In this document: piece by piece, positions 1-11,274 of the stretch | How the letters are laid out: each line of letters starts with the position of its first letter | Numbering within the stretch: the stretch's first letter is position 1 | Assembly (NCBI GenBank): GCA_018398815.1 | Contig: CM031601.1 | Span: 11,939,711 to 12,003,710, forward strand | Direction of reading: 5' to 3' | Origin: Conus ventricosus | Lineage: Eukaryota > Mollusca > Gastropoda > Neogastropoda > Conidae | DNA length: 64,000 nucleotides | Notes under the pieces: model-generated | Database searches by the model: none | Seen by the model: only the letters and a program-made list of their open reading frames with translations | What the model was told of the DNA's origin: nothing | Made by a program: the position numbers and the translations under genes

Positions 1-522
1 CTCATCCTTCCCCGTTTCTTCTTCCTTTCTCCTCTTTCCCTTTTTTCCTGCATCATTCTCCTGCTCCCCATTTTCTCCTGTATCATTGTCTATCTTCCCC
101 TCCTGACTTCATTGTTCTCCTTCATCTCTCATCTCCTTCACCATTTTCGTCTTCATGATTCTCCTTCATCCTCATTTTTATTTTCATCTTTCTCCACTTT
201 TCCCATTTCTTCTTCATCATTCTCCTCTTCCTTCTTCATCATTCTCTCCTTCTCCTTTCTTCTCCTCCTTGCTCCTGGTCACCCCACCCTAACTCCCACA
301 CCCCATCTCTCATCCTTCTCTTACTTTTGTATACTCCTCCTCCTCCTCTTTTCCACACACCTTGTCTCTTCCTTTATGCAGTTCTGCTTCGTGTTCACGT
401 TCCACCTCCTCCAAATGCCTGCTGTTTCTCCTCATAACTCTTATTCTCTTCCCAATCTCACCCACCTTCTTCTTCTTCCTCTCCACCGCCTCCTCCTCCT
501 TCTTCTCCCCTACACTCTACCA
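1..522. other. Pyrimidine-rich low-complexity stretch
   Basis: The plus strand is dominated by C and T in irregular TTCTCC/TCTTCATC-type blocks. The open frames here translate to Ser/Leu/Phe-rich runs with no domain. I see no gene in it. Confidence 0.7.
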
Positions 523-616
523 CCCCCTTTCTACACGCGTTCACCTAGAGCTGGCAGTCTCGACAACCACCCCCTTTCTACACGCGTTCACCTAGAGCTG
601 GCAGTCTCGACAACCA
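523..616. repeat. 47-bp tandem duplication
   Basis: The block from the CCCCCTTTCTACACGCG motif to CTCGACAACCA occurs twice in a row with a 47-base period and essentially no divergence. It is either a recent duplication or an assembly stutter. Confidence 0.85.
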
Positions 617-960
617 CATTAGAACTCCAGGAGACAGGAAGCAACAATGTCAAGCCATGATGGAGTTAACACGGAAAGTCGACACCTCACTGTCTCGTTT
701 GGAAGCAGTGTAGCAAGCTCTATAGTGTGCGTCCAGCCTGCTTCATGCCAGACGATATCGTCGTGCGGAGAAACGTAACAAGAGTTCAGCGATGGGCCAA
801 CAGAGCGAAACAGCTGCCGTGGACAAAACCTTTCAACTCCCCTCCTTACAAGGCATCAGATGATGTTGGGGGTCATTCTCCTGCTTCGTCTGTCTGTCTG
901 TTTACCTGTCTGTCTGTCTGTTTACATGTCTGTCCTCCTCTATCTAGCTCTGCCTGCTCA
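617..960. other. Unassigned non-repetitive stretch
   Basis: This is moderately complex sequence between the duplication and the AC microsatellite. One frame gives a short helical peptide (ELTRKVDTSLSRLEAV) that could be left over from a LINE ORF1, but it is too short to assign. The last 80 bases are a TGTC-rich run. Confidence 0.4.
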
Positions 961-1095
<135 letters not shown>

Positions 1096-1149
1096 CTTCT
1101 CTCTGTTACCTAAACCCTTAGAAACTGACATTAAGAAATCTATACTGCA

Positions 1150-1835
1150 CTATTGGATTTTTTTCCAATCCATTTCATTCGAACCAATCAGGTTTCAGAA
1201 CTACTCATGGCATACTGCATTGACATCATAAGTAAGTAGATAAATGATTAACTTATATCAATAATAACCAAATTACTGGTGATCTTCTTGTTGATTTCAC
1301 TAAAGCTTTTAATGTACTCGGCCATACACTCCTTCTCCCCCTCCCCCCCCCCCGCCCCCCCTCCCCTACCCCCCGCCCCTTAAGATCTATGGTTGGTCAA
1401 CAACCAACCCATTAAAACTCATGTCATCTTTCTTGTCAGACAGAAAACAATCAGTATTGCTTAGTTTCTTGTCAGACAGAAAACAATCAGTATTGCTTAG
1501 TGGGAAAATATCATCTCTATTGCCTGTTGAATACGGTGTTCCACAAGGGTCTGTCAGAGGACCCTTATCATTTTCAAGTTACATCAATGACTTACCCTTA
1601 TTTCTTACTGCAGTTCATGCGAGTTATTTGCTGATGACACGACTTTATACGCACCAATGGCATAATGTTGTGGAGATCTCAACAACTCTTCAGGAGAATA
1701 TTAAACAGCCTGTTGACTGGTCTGAAGTAAACCATATGTATCTATATTCACAGAAAACGAAATACACATTGATAATAAACCCCCAAAACGTCATAATTTT
1801 CCTGATAATTCATTTCTCTGTACCTAAATGACAGC
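1150..1835 (+). mobile_element. Decayed LINE reverse-transcriptase fragment
   Basis: Parts of a non-LTR retrotransposon reverse transcriptase can be read in changing frames. VDFTKAFNVLGHT near 1291-1330 corresponds to the conserved region around the first catalytic Asp (DFxKAFDxVxH). MSSFLSDRKQSV lies at 1421-1456, YGVPQGSV plus YINDLPLF at about 1530-1605, and FADDTTLYAP, the catalytic F/Y-A-D-D box, near 1625-1660 in a shifted frame. An interruption of about 45 bases made almost only of C separates the first two blocks. Upstream bases 1185-1215 resemble the QSGFR motif. The copy lacks an endonuclease and is broken by frameshifts, so it is inactive. The clade (Jockey/CR1-like) is an inference from motif wording only. 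Confidence 0.8.
1429..1500. repeat. 36-bp tandem duplication inside the LINE RT
   Basis: TTTCTTGTCAGACAGAAAAC and the following 16 bases are repeated exactly at 1429-1464 and 1465-1500. The 36-base period keeps the frame, so the RT remnant carries 12 repeated residues. Confidence 0.9.
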
Positions 1836-1877
1836 ATAGTTGAAGAAACGTCTCGTTTCTATCTGCCTATACACTTA

Positions 1878-1998
<121 letters not shown>

Positions 1999-2276
1999 GA
2001 TATTAACCTCTTCTTTGTCTGCCTACTCTCTTCTCTGTTTGTGGCTCTTCAGTCAATTGTCTCCGTGATTATTTTAGGAGAGTGTTGCTTAACATTGTTT
2101 TTCTCTTAGTGATATGTTAGTGTCATTTTGATGTATAAGGATTGATATGTCTGACATTGTTGTTATTCCTAGAATAAGCGTTTCTGATATTCGAGGGACT
2201 CTTCTCAATTGAATGATTTCATTTGTGATTCTTCCGTTATATTTTATCGTTTGTGATACAGCAATTTTTGGTATGT
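1999..2276. other. Spacer between microsatellites
   Basis: AT-rich single-copy-looking sequence with no recognisable coding or RNA feature. Confidence 0.5.
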
Positions 2277-2284
2277 TTCTCTCT

Positions 2285-2350
<66 letters not shown>

Positions 2351-2364
2351 CTCTCTCCCTCCCT

Positions 2365-2410
<46 letters not shown>

Positions 2411-2563
2411 CTCTCTCTCTCTGCGTACCTACTTGCATGCTTATCTATGTTTCTGTCTCTCTTCAGCACGAGGGTAATTTTTATCTCTTGCCTGGTCTGT
2501 CGCCAGTTATCTGTTCGACTGTCAGTCTCTGTTTGTTTATTTGTCTATCTGTATGCTTGTCTG

Positions 2564-2596
<33 letters not shown>

Positions 2597-2610
2597 ATCT
2601 GTCTATCCAC
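2277..2610. repeat. (CT)n and (TGTC)n microsatellites
   Basis: A CT run (2277-2422) with a CCCT-rich centre is followed, after about 100 bases, by TGTC/TGTT tetranucleotide repeats (about 2520-2606). Confidence 0.9.
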
Positions 2611-2949
2611 TGTTTTACGTTTACATGCTGACAATGGTGTTCACAAGTAAAAATAAACTTCGCCAGCTCTTGAACGCCTTACTATTTCAATACATCAGTT
2701 GGATTTCAAAGTACAACCTCTAACAGTAATACAGACAAATGTAAAAAAAAAATCATTATCCGAAAGCTCCGACGATTTGTCATGATGTCAGCCTGGTTGA
2801 AAAGGTCTGTGATGGTGCTGAGTCTGAGATGAACTCATGTTCCCAGCATCCAATCACTCCTGAAAACGTCAATAGCTACCCATGGACAGCGGGCAAAATG
2901 GTCTTATACATAAGAGCCACTAATGCAAATTGACTTGCAGGGGCAATAC
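2611..2949. other. Unassigned stretch
   Basis: No repeat, coding or RNA feature can be supported here. Confidence 0.5.
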
Positions 2950-3400
2950 GGGAGAAGAAGAAGAAGAAGAAGAAGAAGAAGAAGAAGAAGAAGAAGAAGA
3001 AAGAAGAAGAAGAAGAAGAAGAAGAAGAAGAAAAAGGAGGAGGAGAAGAAGAAGAAGAAGGAGGAGGAGGAGGAGGAGGAGGAGGAGGAGAGGAGGAGGA
3101 GGAGGAGGAGGAGGAGGAGGAGAGGAGGAGGAGAAGAAGAAGAAGAAGAAGAAGAAGAAGAAGAAGAAGAAGAAGAAGGAAGGGAAGAAGAAGAAGAAGA
3201 AGAAGAAGAAGAAGAAGAAGAAGAAGAAGAAGAAGAAGAAGAAGAAGAAGGAAGGGAAGAAGAAGAAGAAGAAGAAGAAGAAGAAGAAGAAGAAGAAGAA
3301 GAAGAAGAAGAAGAAGAAGAAGAAGGAGGAGGAGGAGAGGAAGAAAAAAGAAGAGGAGGAGGAGGAGGAGGAGGAAGAGAAGACAAGAAGAGGGATGAAG
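2950..3400. repeat. Long (GAA)n/(GGA)n purine tract
   Basis: About 450 bases of GAA with an internal GGA-rich block (3054-3130) and another near 3325-3375. All purines are on the plus strand, which makes it a candidate for triplex (H-DNA) formation. The overlapping frames of poly-Glu, poly-Lys, poly-Leu and poly-Ser are artefacts of the triplet. Confidence 0.95.
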
Positions 3401-4288
3401 ATGAAAAAGAAGAGAAGGATGTTTTGAATTCACTGCTATTAAAAGCCAATTTTACAGCTTTTCCTGTTACACAACCCTTTTCTTTTTCCTCTCCACCCTC
3501 CTGAACACCCCCCCCCCCCACACACACACACATAAACACAGAAACACACGCGCGCGCGCCCCGAGCGCAAGTATACTCACATCCACAAACTCACGTCTCT
3601 TTGATTTCACGTTTACCTTCTTCTGAAGAAATCTGTGAAAACAACCAAAGAAACAAACAACGGAGTTCCAAGGCTTAAATGAAAAACTTTTTACACCCCG
3701 GGGTCTTGGCCGTTTAATGGGGGGAAAGAAAAATCGAAAACGGGGTTCCCTGGCAACAAAGAAAAAGCTTTTCCTTTTCGGGAAGCACCAATGGTCATTT
3801 TAACAGGAGAAACGTATGATATCAATAAAACATCGTTGTACTACAAAAGAGAATCAAAATCGGGAGAAAAGCGAAGAAAAAAAAAGAAAAGGGGAAAAAA
3901 AGATACAAAAAAATGCAAACCCCCCCCCCAAAAAACGGGGAACAAAAAATTTAAAAAAAAAGGCTGAAAGAATGGGAAACAAAAAAGTAACATCAAAAAT
4001 GAGGAAAGAGAGGTGGGCGGGGGGGATTTTTTAAGGGTTTATAAAAAAAAACCCCTTTTTTTTTTTAAATTTTTTTTTTTTTTTTATTTTCGGATTTTCT
4101 TTTTTTTTTTAAAAAATTTTTTTTTTTTTTAAAATTTAAAAATTTTTTTTTTTTTTTTTTATTTTTTAAATTTTTTATTTTTTCGTTTTTTTAAAATTTT
4201 TTTTAAAATCTTTATTTTTTTTTTTTTTGGGGTTTGAAAAAAGGGTTTTTTTTTTTTTCCGTTTTTTTTGTTTAATTTTTTTTTTTTT
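3401..4288. other. A/T homopolymer-rich stretch of doubtful quality
   Basis: Short unique sequence passes into A-rich text (3850-4010) and then about 250 bases of broken T runs (4050-4290). No gene is visible. The density of homopolymers suggests poor consensus quality or the decayed poly(A) end of a retroposon. Confidence 0.5.
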
Positions 4289-5654
4289 TTGGGAAAGTTT
4301 TCGCATGTCCGGGGTAGTGAAAAAGGAGTTGGCGCCCTCCCAGGGGGTAGAGAAATGTCCACTTGAGCACTGGCTATTCCGGGTCCCCCCGGGGCCTAAA
4401 GGGAAGGGCACGTGTCGGGGGAACCGTCAGGGGGGTAGGTGACCGTCACCTCCGGCAGAGTACACGACCATTCATCGTCCCTTCTGAGAATGAATGGAAG
4501 GCGGGGCCCACGGTGGTTTGCCCCCTTGTTGCTATAGAGGTGAAATCTTAAAGCACAGTCATGGCTGGAAGAGGGTGGGCTTAGTTAATGGGTAGTTTGG
4601 GGGGAATCGAACTGAGTTTAAAGATTATCTTTAAACCACGGTCCCCCAATCTTTGTTGGCGCAGCACTGTGTGTTGTTGGGTTAGGTGACTAGTGTTTCC
4701 ATTGGGGAATAAAAAAAATTTGGGGTTTTTTATTGGTACAAATGTGTATTGTGGTGCCTGATTCCATTGGGACCCAGTTAAACCGGTTCTCTTTTTCTTT
4801 GAGAACGAAAAAAGGTTTTGGGAAAAACCAGGAAGTTTTGGGGACTCATTTAAGGAAGTGAACTCGCCCGTTTTGCGGGGGCTCAAGAAAATACAGCGTG
4901 AAGCAGAGTTAGCTGTCGCCTGTTGTCTCGGGGGGGACGAAACGGGAGGTTCTGTAGCCTCGGACCGACGACGAGAAATTTGTCTCCGTGGGGGACGGGA
5001 CAGAAAGACGTTAAACCTGGGGACCCAGAAGGGACGCCAACAACGTGGGTTTTTGCAGCAAGAAGACCTGTGGGGAGGCCGACGGGACCCCTTTTCTGTG
5101 GAGAGGGCGAAGTGGGGGGAGCCGGGAGACTCATGGAGGGTGCACTCAAGCTACGTTGCCGTGTCCCCCAACGGGGGTTTTTTAAATTGGGGAGGACAAA
5201 ACGGGGGGCAGCTTCCGTTTAAGTGCACAGGGGGAAAAAAAATGACGGAAAAACCCAAAGAAGCTGGCAAGTTATGACTTTATTTGCCTTAAGGTTAAAA
5301 TGGAAAACGAATAGTGGAAATTGTCTTTCCTGGCTAAGTAAGAAAAACTGAAGAAGGGGAATTGCGATTCAAAAAATTTTCTGTATGCGTTTACATTGTT
5401 GTATGATACAGTAGTTTTTGTTGTGTATGCGGGGGGGGGCTCGGAGTAAATTTGAATAAAATTTGATTTTTTTTCTATGAAATGTTTTTATTGGTTTCCC
5501 CCACCTTTGTGCGGGCCCCGTGAGTGCAGGGCTTTTGTGCCTATGCGAGAGGCTTTTTGGGTTGTGGCGTAAAAACTTCGTCTATAACCCCCCCCCTCCC
5601 TGAATAGAAAATCTTTTTTTTAAATAACGAGGGGGAGCGTGGGAGCCCCGCACA
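4289..5654 (+). repeat. 5' LTR of the first retrotransposon
   Basis: It aligns by eye with 11275-12652. Shared landmarks are GAGCACTGGCTATTC (4364) against GGCACTGGCTATTC (11351), GGTAGGTGACCGTCA, GTCATGGCTG, and ATAACGAGGGGGAGCGT near the 3' end (5624 and 12621). The start is placed by matching the right copy, because T runs blur the left edge. The end is set at the CACA before the primer-binding site. Confidence 0.8.
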
Positions 5655-5657
5655 AAT

Positions 5658-5673
5658 TGGGGCTCGCCGGGAT
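5658..5673 (+). other. Primer-binding site (degenerate, tRNA-Pro type)
   Basis: TGGGGCTCGCCGGGAT lies three bases after the LTR end. It differs by two missing bases from the 18-base tRNA-Pro-type site seen intact at 21297-21314. Confidence 0.7.
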
Positions 5674-7814
5674 AAACAAAAATGAGCCAAAATGATTTTT
5701 TTCGGTTTTGTTCAATTGCAGAGGGATTTTGAAATCTGCTAATTGTGGAAACCTAGATTTGTTTTTTTCGGAAAAAGACTTAGCCCATGTGTTGATTTTT
5801 TTTGATTTTTTTTTTTTTTCATGAGGGGGCCCTTGTTTTGAACTTGTTGTTTTGGTTGCTTTTGGGGTTTGATTGGTGTAGCACAACTTTTTGATCGCTT
5901 ATTTACAAGTGATCGTGGGATATCTCGTTTGTTACTGGGTTTATTAACTAGCGATCGGGGGTTTAGATGGGTTCAAATGTCGCTGAAGAGGGTGCGAGAC
6001 AAAGGCCACTAAAAAGTGGACCCATAGAAAAGGAAAAGTTTAGGCTAAAGGGTCCGGAACGAGGCCTATGTAATAAAACTGGCCCCCGTGTAATCGAGGC
6101 TAAAATAAAAAGGGGGGGGAAGAACAAGAGAAAAAAAAAAAGGTGAAAAAGAGGAGAGAGAAAAGAAACGGGAAAAAGAGAGGGGAAAAGAGAAGGGGAA
6201 AGAGAGGAGGAGAAAAGAACGGGAAAAAGAGAGGAAAAAGGGAACGGGAGGAGAGAGAAAGAGAACGGGGAAAAAGAGGGAGAGAAAGGGAAAAAGGGGG
6301 AAAAGAGGGAGAGAGAAGGGGAAGGGGAAAAAAAAAGAGGAGAGAGAAAGGGAACGGGGAAAAAGAGGAGAGAGAAAGAAAGGGGGAAAGGGGAAAGAAG
6401 GGAAGAAAAAAAACGGGAAAGAAGAGAGAGAAAGAGAGAAAAAAGGCATTGAGTTAGAAAAAAAAAAATTGGGGAAAAAGAAGGGACGGGGACGCAAAAC
6501 CTCAAGTGAATTTTTCACCACATGTCAGTCCCTTGATAAATTTCCCCAAGGTTCGAAAAACCCGGCATTAGAGGATTTCTTTTCCCCCAATTTGAAAGGA
6601 TTGAAAGATGGGGCTTACCCAAAAGGGGGGCCCACAAATTTGTCTGCGCTGCTGACACCCAAACTGGGGATCTTTTTTTCTGTTTACCACCAAAAAACAA
6701 AGTTGGGGTCGGGCCATGCTTTGTTTTCAGAGGTATCAAGTAACCCCCGAAGAATGGGAAAATTTTTCAAAAAACCTTGTAAATCAGGTGAGAAGCACGA
6801 CAGTTCTTTTTTCGGTTAAAGGGGGCTCTCTTTGAACAAAGGATAAGGTTGGAAACATTGAACAAAAATTTGAATCTTTGAGGGGGGGAATCTTTAAAGG
6901 AGCAAATTCCTCCATTGTCGGAAGGACTCACAGTATTCTTGGCAAAAGAGAATTAGGGAAGTTTAGGGGAGCTAGTGAAAGTTGAAAGGACAGGTATAAC
7001 TCCCCTGATCAGCGAAATGTGGTAAAAAGGATAAAAACCAGTCGCCCATAACCCCCAGACCCACGGTCAGGGGAGAAAAAAATGCCGACTCCCAACAACA
7101 AAAGTGGAAACGCGATGGGAGCAGGCCCCTGGGCCCCCCTAGGGAACCATGTAACCAAAAATCCAAAAAGGATGCTTTTGTTTTAATGCGGGGGGAAGGG
7201 TCACATCGCAAGGACTGTGGGGCGAAAAAGGGAAAAACCCAGTTGTTGCCGGAATACAATTCACAGGAAGAAAAGCCCCCTTTCCCAAACCACCGGGGAG
7301 GGGAAGGGGGGCGGCATCACAGTTTACGGACCCCCGGGCTAACCTAGCGGCAAGGGGCAAGCCCCATCTGGAAAAACGTAAAACTACACGGGGGAGACAT
7401 CTGGTGCGATACGCAGGGGGAGAAAAAATCAGCCCCCCTTTGGGGCCTAAAATAGGGTGGAGCCCCGATTTTGAAAAGGGGAACCAAAACGCAGGAGTTA
7501 AAAGGGGAAAAACCTTCCCTACCCATTTTACTGGGGTGTAGGTACTTTCTGCCAAACCCCAGCCAGTCTTTTGCCCAAATAGGAGAGGTAAAATTCGGGG
7601 GAAAAAAGGGAAAACCCCCAAAAAAGGGGGAACCATAACGTGTGGTTATCCCCCCCAAACTCTACCCGGGAGGAGCCGCAAACCTGCAGCAGGCTGAGAT
7701 CCCTGCGCCACAAAAGAGAGTAAATGGAACATCTCGAGGGGCCAAAGGGGAAGACGCCCTTCACGGAGCACAATGGCAAATTGTGGTAAATTTTTACGAG
7801 GGGGGTGAAGTTAT
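5674..7814 (+). pseudogene. Presumed gag-protease region, unreadable
   Basis: By position this should encode gag and protease of the first LTR element. I could not read a CCHC knuckle or a DSGA/DTGA motif in any frame. A purine-rich block (6115-6455, GAGAGAAAAGG-like) interrupts it. The sequence is full of G and A runs, and frames break every few tens of codons. Confidence 0.4.
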
Positions 7815-8860
7815 CTCCCAGGTAGTAGTCCCAAAAAGAGAACGGGAGGCGGTGTTCCAGAGGGGACTGAGACCTAACAGGAGCCCTTTTGGGGACAGAA
7901 AAAACCCTTTAATGGGGTCGCAAAGAATTCCTTTTGGCCGGGATCAAGGAGTGTCAAGAGGTGAAGGTCATTGACAGGCCCCCAAACGCTTGGGCCCAAA
8001 ATACGAACCCGCTCGCTTGAGACCTATGCCGCCTTGCCCCACCTTTCCCCCGGGGTAGGGTAATATTTTTAGGGCCAATTGTGCCAGCATCCAATCAAGG
8101 AATCGCTACATTTTCACAGCGATGACTATGAAACACGCTAGCGGAGCGGTGGGTGAAAAAAGTCCAGACAGGACATAGCAAAGCCTCCTGCGGCGGACCA
8201 GAGGGGCGTGCCAGAAGAAATTTTGACAGACAAGGCCGTCGTTTAATTAGTGACCCAGGGCTGAAGTAAAACCGACCCTCTCGGTCGACCATCGACGCCA
8301 CTCCCTACCACCCAAAAAAAGGGCGGGTAGAGAGGGCCACGCCACCAAAAAACAATGCAAGAAGTTTTTGGAAAAACCCCCCCCAGGGAATGGGCCGTTA
8401 TATCCCAGCCATTTGTTTTCATCAGGGGGTGCCCCCGGGGCCCGCTTAGGGTTTTTCTCCATTCGAGCTATTTTATGGGGCGGGCCCAGGGGACCATGGG
8501 AAAACTCACAGATCTGGGCGGATGAAGGTGGAAGACCAATCCAGACCACGTACCATAGTAACAAAATGAGGGGGAAAAATGGGGACAGTAGCAAACTAGG
8601 GAACAAAAAACCGGGACAGGCCAAGGGGAAAAAGCAGACTTCTTGTCGCCGTGCTAGGGAAAAAACATTTTCCAGGGAAAGAAAAGTACCCGCCCCTTTT
8701 CTGCCGGCACAAACAAAAGCAGTGCCTGAAGGGGGGCCCTTCTGGGAGTGGGAAACAAAGGGGGGGGGAAATTACTCTATTCGTTGCTCCCAACTCGTAA
8801 AATTACCTGGAACATGCTTAAGAGGTATGTGAACGTCGGAAGCCCTAATTCCCTGGTAGC
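7815..8860 (+). pseudogene. Integrase of the first LTR element
   Basis: Short in-frame blocks follow the order of a gypsy-type integrase. SQVVVPKREREAVF (7816-7857) is the usual lead-in to the HHCC zinc-binding region. The first catalytic Asp region is recognisable near 8055-8100 (LGPIVPASNQG). PEEILTDK with the second Asp is at 8211-8234 and TPYHP at 8300-8314. FELFYG is at 8462-8479, and a GPF-type C-terminal motif (GGPFWEWETK) lies near 8733-8765, followed by a LKRYV-like end near 8817. The domain is complete in length but broken by frameshifts. In the cell integrase inserts the cDNA copy into the chromosome. Its position upstream of RT is the unusual point. Confidence 0.8.
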
Positions 8861-8879
8861 CACCCTTGTAGGGAGGAAA

Positions 8880-9850
8880 GTGAACAGGACGTGAACATCC
8901 GGGCAATTCCCAGTCCCCCCCCGACGGCAGCAGAAACGTGGAGGGCTCATGTTAGATCCGCTGCTCCAAGGGGCAGCAGCAAGAAGTTCGCGATCTGCTT
9001 TCCGAAATTTCCCGACACATTGCTGAACGACCGGGACTCACTCATCTCGCAGAGTTCCAGGGCACACTGCTTGAGAGCAAACCAGGCGCAAAAACCCCAT
9101 CCCTTCCCATGGGCCCGGGGGAAGCCGTTTGGGAAGATTAGAAAAGCCATTTTGGGGTGACGAACCCAACGCATCACCATACGCTCACCGCGTACTGGTA
9201 CAAAAAGGGGGATCAAAAACCGGTTCGGTAACTACGCAGGGTGAAAATTTCGTCCTGCTTTCAACAGAAGCTATGCCCGATCCGGAGGCCCCCCTTTCGC
9301 CAAAAATCGCCCAAACCAAGATTTTTCTAAGGGGGACCTCACCAAAGGGGTAATGGCAATCCCCCTTTAAACCCCAGACCGGCCGAAGCTTTGGGGTTTT
9401 ATCACCCAGGGCGGGGGGTACAAAAGGCGGGCTGCCGTTCGGAGTGAAAATGCTCCTAGGTTTTTTACGGCGTGATGAGGAATTTTTTGGGGCCACAGGG
9501 GGGAAAAACCCGTGGACATTTCAGGATGACTCCTCATCGCGGACAGAACAGGGAGGACAAAAGGCAACGGAGAGCTTTCCGGAAAACTGACTGAGCAGGG
9601 CGACCGCTCGCCCCTCCAATGTCAAAGGGTTCCGGACATTGACACCTTTGGGCATCGTCTAGCTGTGGGCCCGCTGTCACTAAGGGTGCCCAAAGGGGAG
9701 TAAGGGTTAAGGAAGCGGAGAGACCAAAAAACAAAGAAGGGGGTAAGGGCTTTCTGGACTGGCGGTTATTACCACCCGTTCGTGCCCCATTTCAGCACCA
9801 TAGCAGGGCCCTCACGGGCCGCTGAAGAAGAGGGGCAAACCCAACAAGGG
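8880..9850 (+). pseudogene. Reverse transcriptase of the first LTR element
   Basis: ASPYAHRVLVQK (9171-9206) matches the finger-region motif SPYASPVVLVxKKDG. EAMPDPEA (9267-9290) is the stretch before the first catalytic Asp, followed by a KIAQTK block. LPFGVK is near 9430-9450 and FQDDSS near 9520-9537 stands where the YVDD/YxDD active site is expected. GYYHPFVPHFSTIAGP (9764-9811) is the typical connection-region motif. At least four frame changes are needed to follow the domain. The family is Ty3/gypsy rather than Ty1/copia by motif wording. Confidence 0.8.
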
Positions 9851-9879
9851 GTGTTGGGGCGGAGGAAAAAGTGAGGGGG

Positions 9880-10330
9880 CTTCCGTCCCTGAAGGACCCC
9901 TCAACTTCCGGCTCTGTACTTTGGCGGGGCCCAAATTAAACAAAGGGCTTTTTGCCAGGGGCAGATCTAGTGTCAGGGGCCTTGGGGCCTCATACTCCAA
10001 GCCCCTGATGGAGGTTACATCCCGTACTACGCGAGCGGAAACTGAAAAAGCGGAACTAATACCCGGCCGAAAAGGGGTGCCTCGCCTAGTTTTGGGGTGT
10101 CGCGGGGGTTTTTAAAGTACTTGTATGGGAGGACTTTTGTCCCGAGACCGATCCGAACCCTGCGTATTTTCCCAACCAAACTGCCAGCCGTCGTCTCTGC
10201 GGTTTGGTCACTGCTACTCCAGGAGTATTTTATGAGAGTTTGCTACATCCCGGGGACCAACACAGCAACTTCATGAGTAGAAGCATGGGGGGAGGGGTCG
10301 GGGCAGAGTGCGCCCAAACCCAGCTTGGGG
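9880..10330 (+). pseudogene. RNase H of the first LTR element
   Basis: GLGASYSKPLME (9978-10013) corresponds to the loop after the first catalytic Asp of retroelement RNase H. KLKKAEL-like wording follows near 10040. The region 10140-10275 contains the second catalytic block, an LETD-like motif in a shifted frame, and then HPGDQHSNFMSR, which fits the end of the domain. It directly follows the RT connection motif, as expected. Confidence 0.7.
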
Positions 10331-11274
10331 GTCAGATCACCCCGGGTTTAAATATCTACCTTTGGGGACATGAAACTGGTGATTGAAAATATGGTTTTTT
10401 GTGGGTTTTTTTTGCCCCTAAAGGGGGGGGGTCGAGCCTATTCGGGTTATTTTTCTTTTTGATATTTTTTACATGATGCAATGCTTGTTCACTGCCCAGT
10501 AAGGGGGGGTTGAGCCATTTCATGTGTATTTTTTAGTTTTGATTTATGTTGCTTTTGTTCATTGCCCCTTTTTGGGGCCGGGGAACAGACTGCTCAAGTG
10601 TTTGATTTTTGATTTTTTCTGATTTAAATCTGGGTTTCTCATGTTTTTTGTCACGGCCATAAAAAGTACTTAAAATTTTACATCAAAAAATGTATTTTTT
10701 GCATATTGGTGTGAGACCGGTGGCAATTGGGCCAACGCCTGAATTTTTTTTTGATGTTTTAGGTTTGGCGGGCCACACACCAAATTTGAATCTTTGGGTT
10801 AATCATGGGGGGTTTTTATTAAAGGAATGGAAGATTAATTTAAAATGTATGGAAGTGAAAACTAACGCTATGAAAGTTCTTTATTATATTGGGGCCAGTT
10901 GATTAAATGTTTTGCACAGTCGTAGTGACAAAGAGTGATGTTTGGATTACTGATTGATCTAGGTTTTTTAAATTGGGGGCATTTTTCCATGTTAAGATGT
11001 TGGGAAGTGATGTTTTAAAGCATAGAGTATACTTTTTATACTGATCCCTGCCACGAGTTTTTTATTCCAATTTTAACATTTCGTCCCTTTGGGGGGGTGT
11101 TGATTGGAAAAACATTTTTAGGTACGGGGTGAATGAGGGGGCCCAATGTTTCGAGCATTTAGGCAAAATTAAAGGGGATTTTTTCTGTTGTTTTAAACAC
11201 GTTTTCCCTTTGGGGCTTCAAGTTCGAATTCAGGCACACGGGGGGATACCCCGAAATCGATCTGAAGGGGGGAG
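10331..11274 (+). other. 3' non-coding part of the first LTR element with polypurine tract
   Basis: AT-rich sequence without readable domains. Two G runs (10423 and 10502), both followed by a TTGAGCC/TCGAGCC motif, resemble each other. GAAGGGGGGAG at 11264-11274 directly precedes the 3' LTR and is the likely polypurine tract for plus-strand priming. Confidence 0.55.

Noticed and set aside
2876..3539. Long open frames on both strands of poly-Leu, poly-Ser, poly-Glu and poly-Lys
   Set aside because: They are products of the GAA/GGA triplet repeat, open in every frame, with no start context or domain.
4883..5277. Overlapping frames of 88-139 codons on both strands
   Set aside because: They fall inside the LTR, are not conserved in the partner LTR at 11880-12430, and have no recognisable content.
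5963..6505. 180-codon Ser/Phe/Leu-rich minus-strand frame
   Set aside because: It is the complement of the purine-rich block inside the first LTR element, with no domain.
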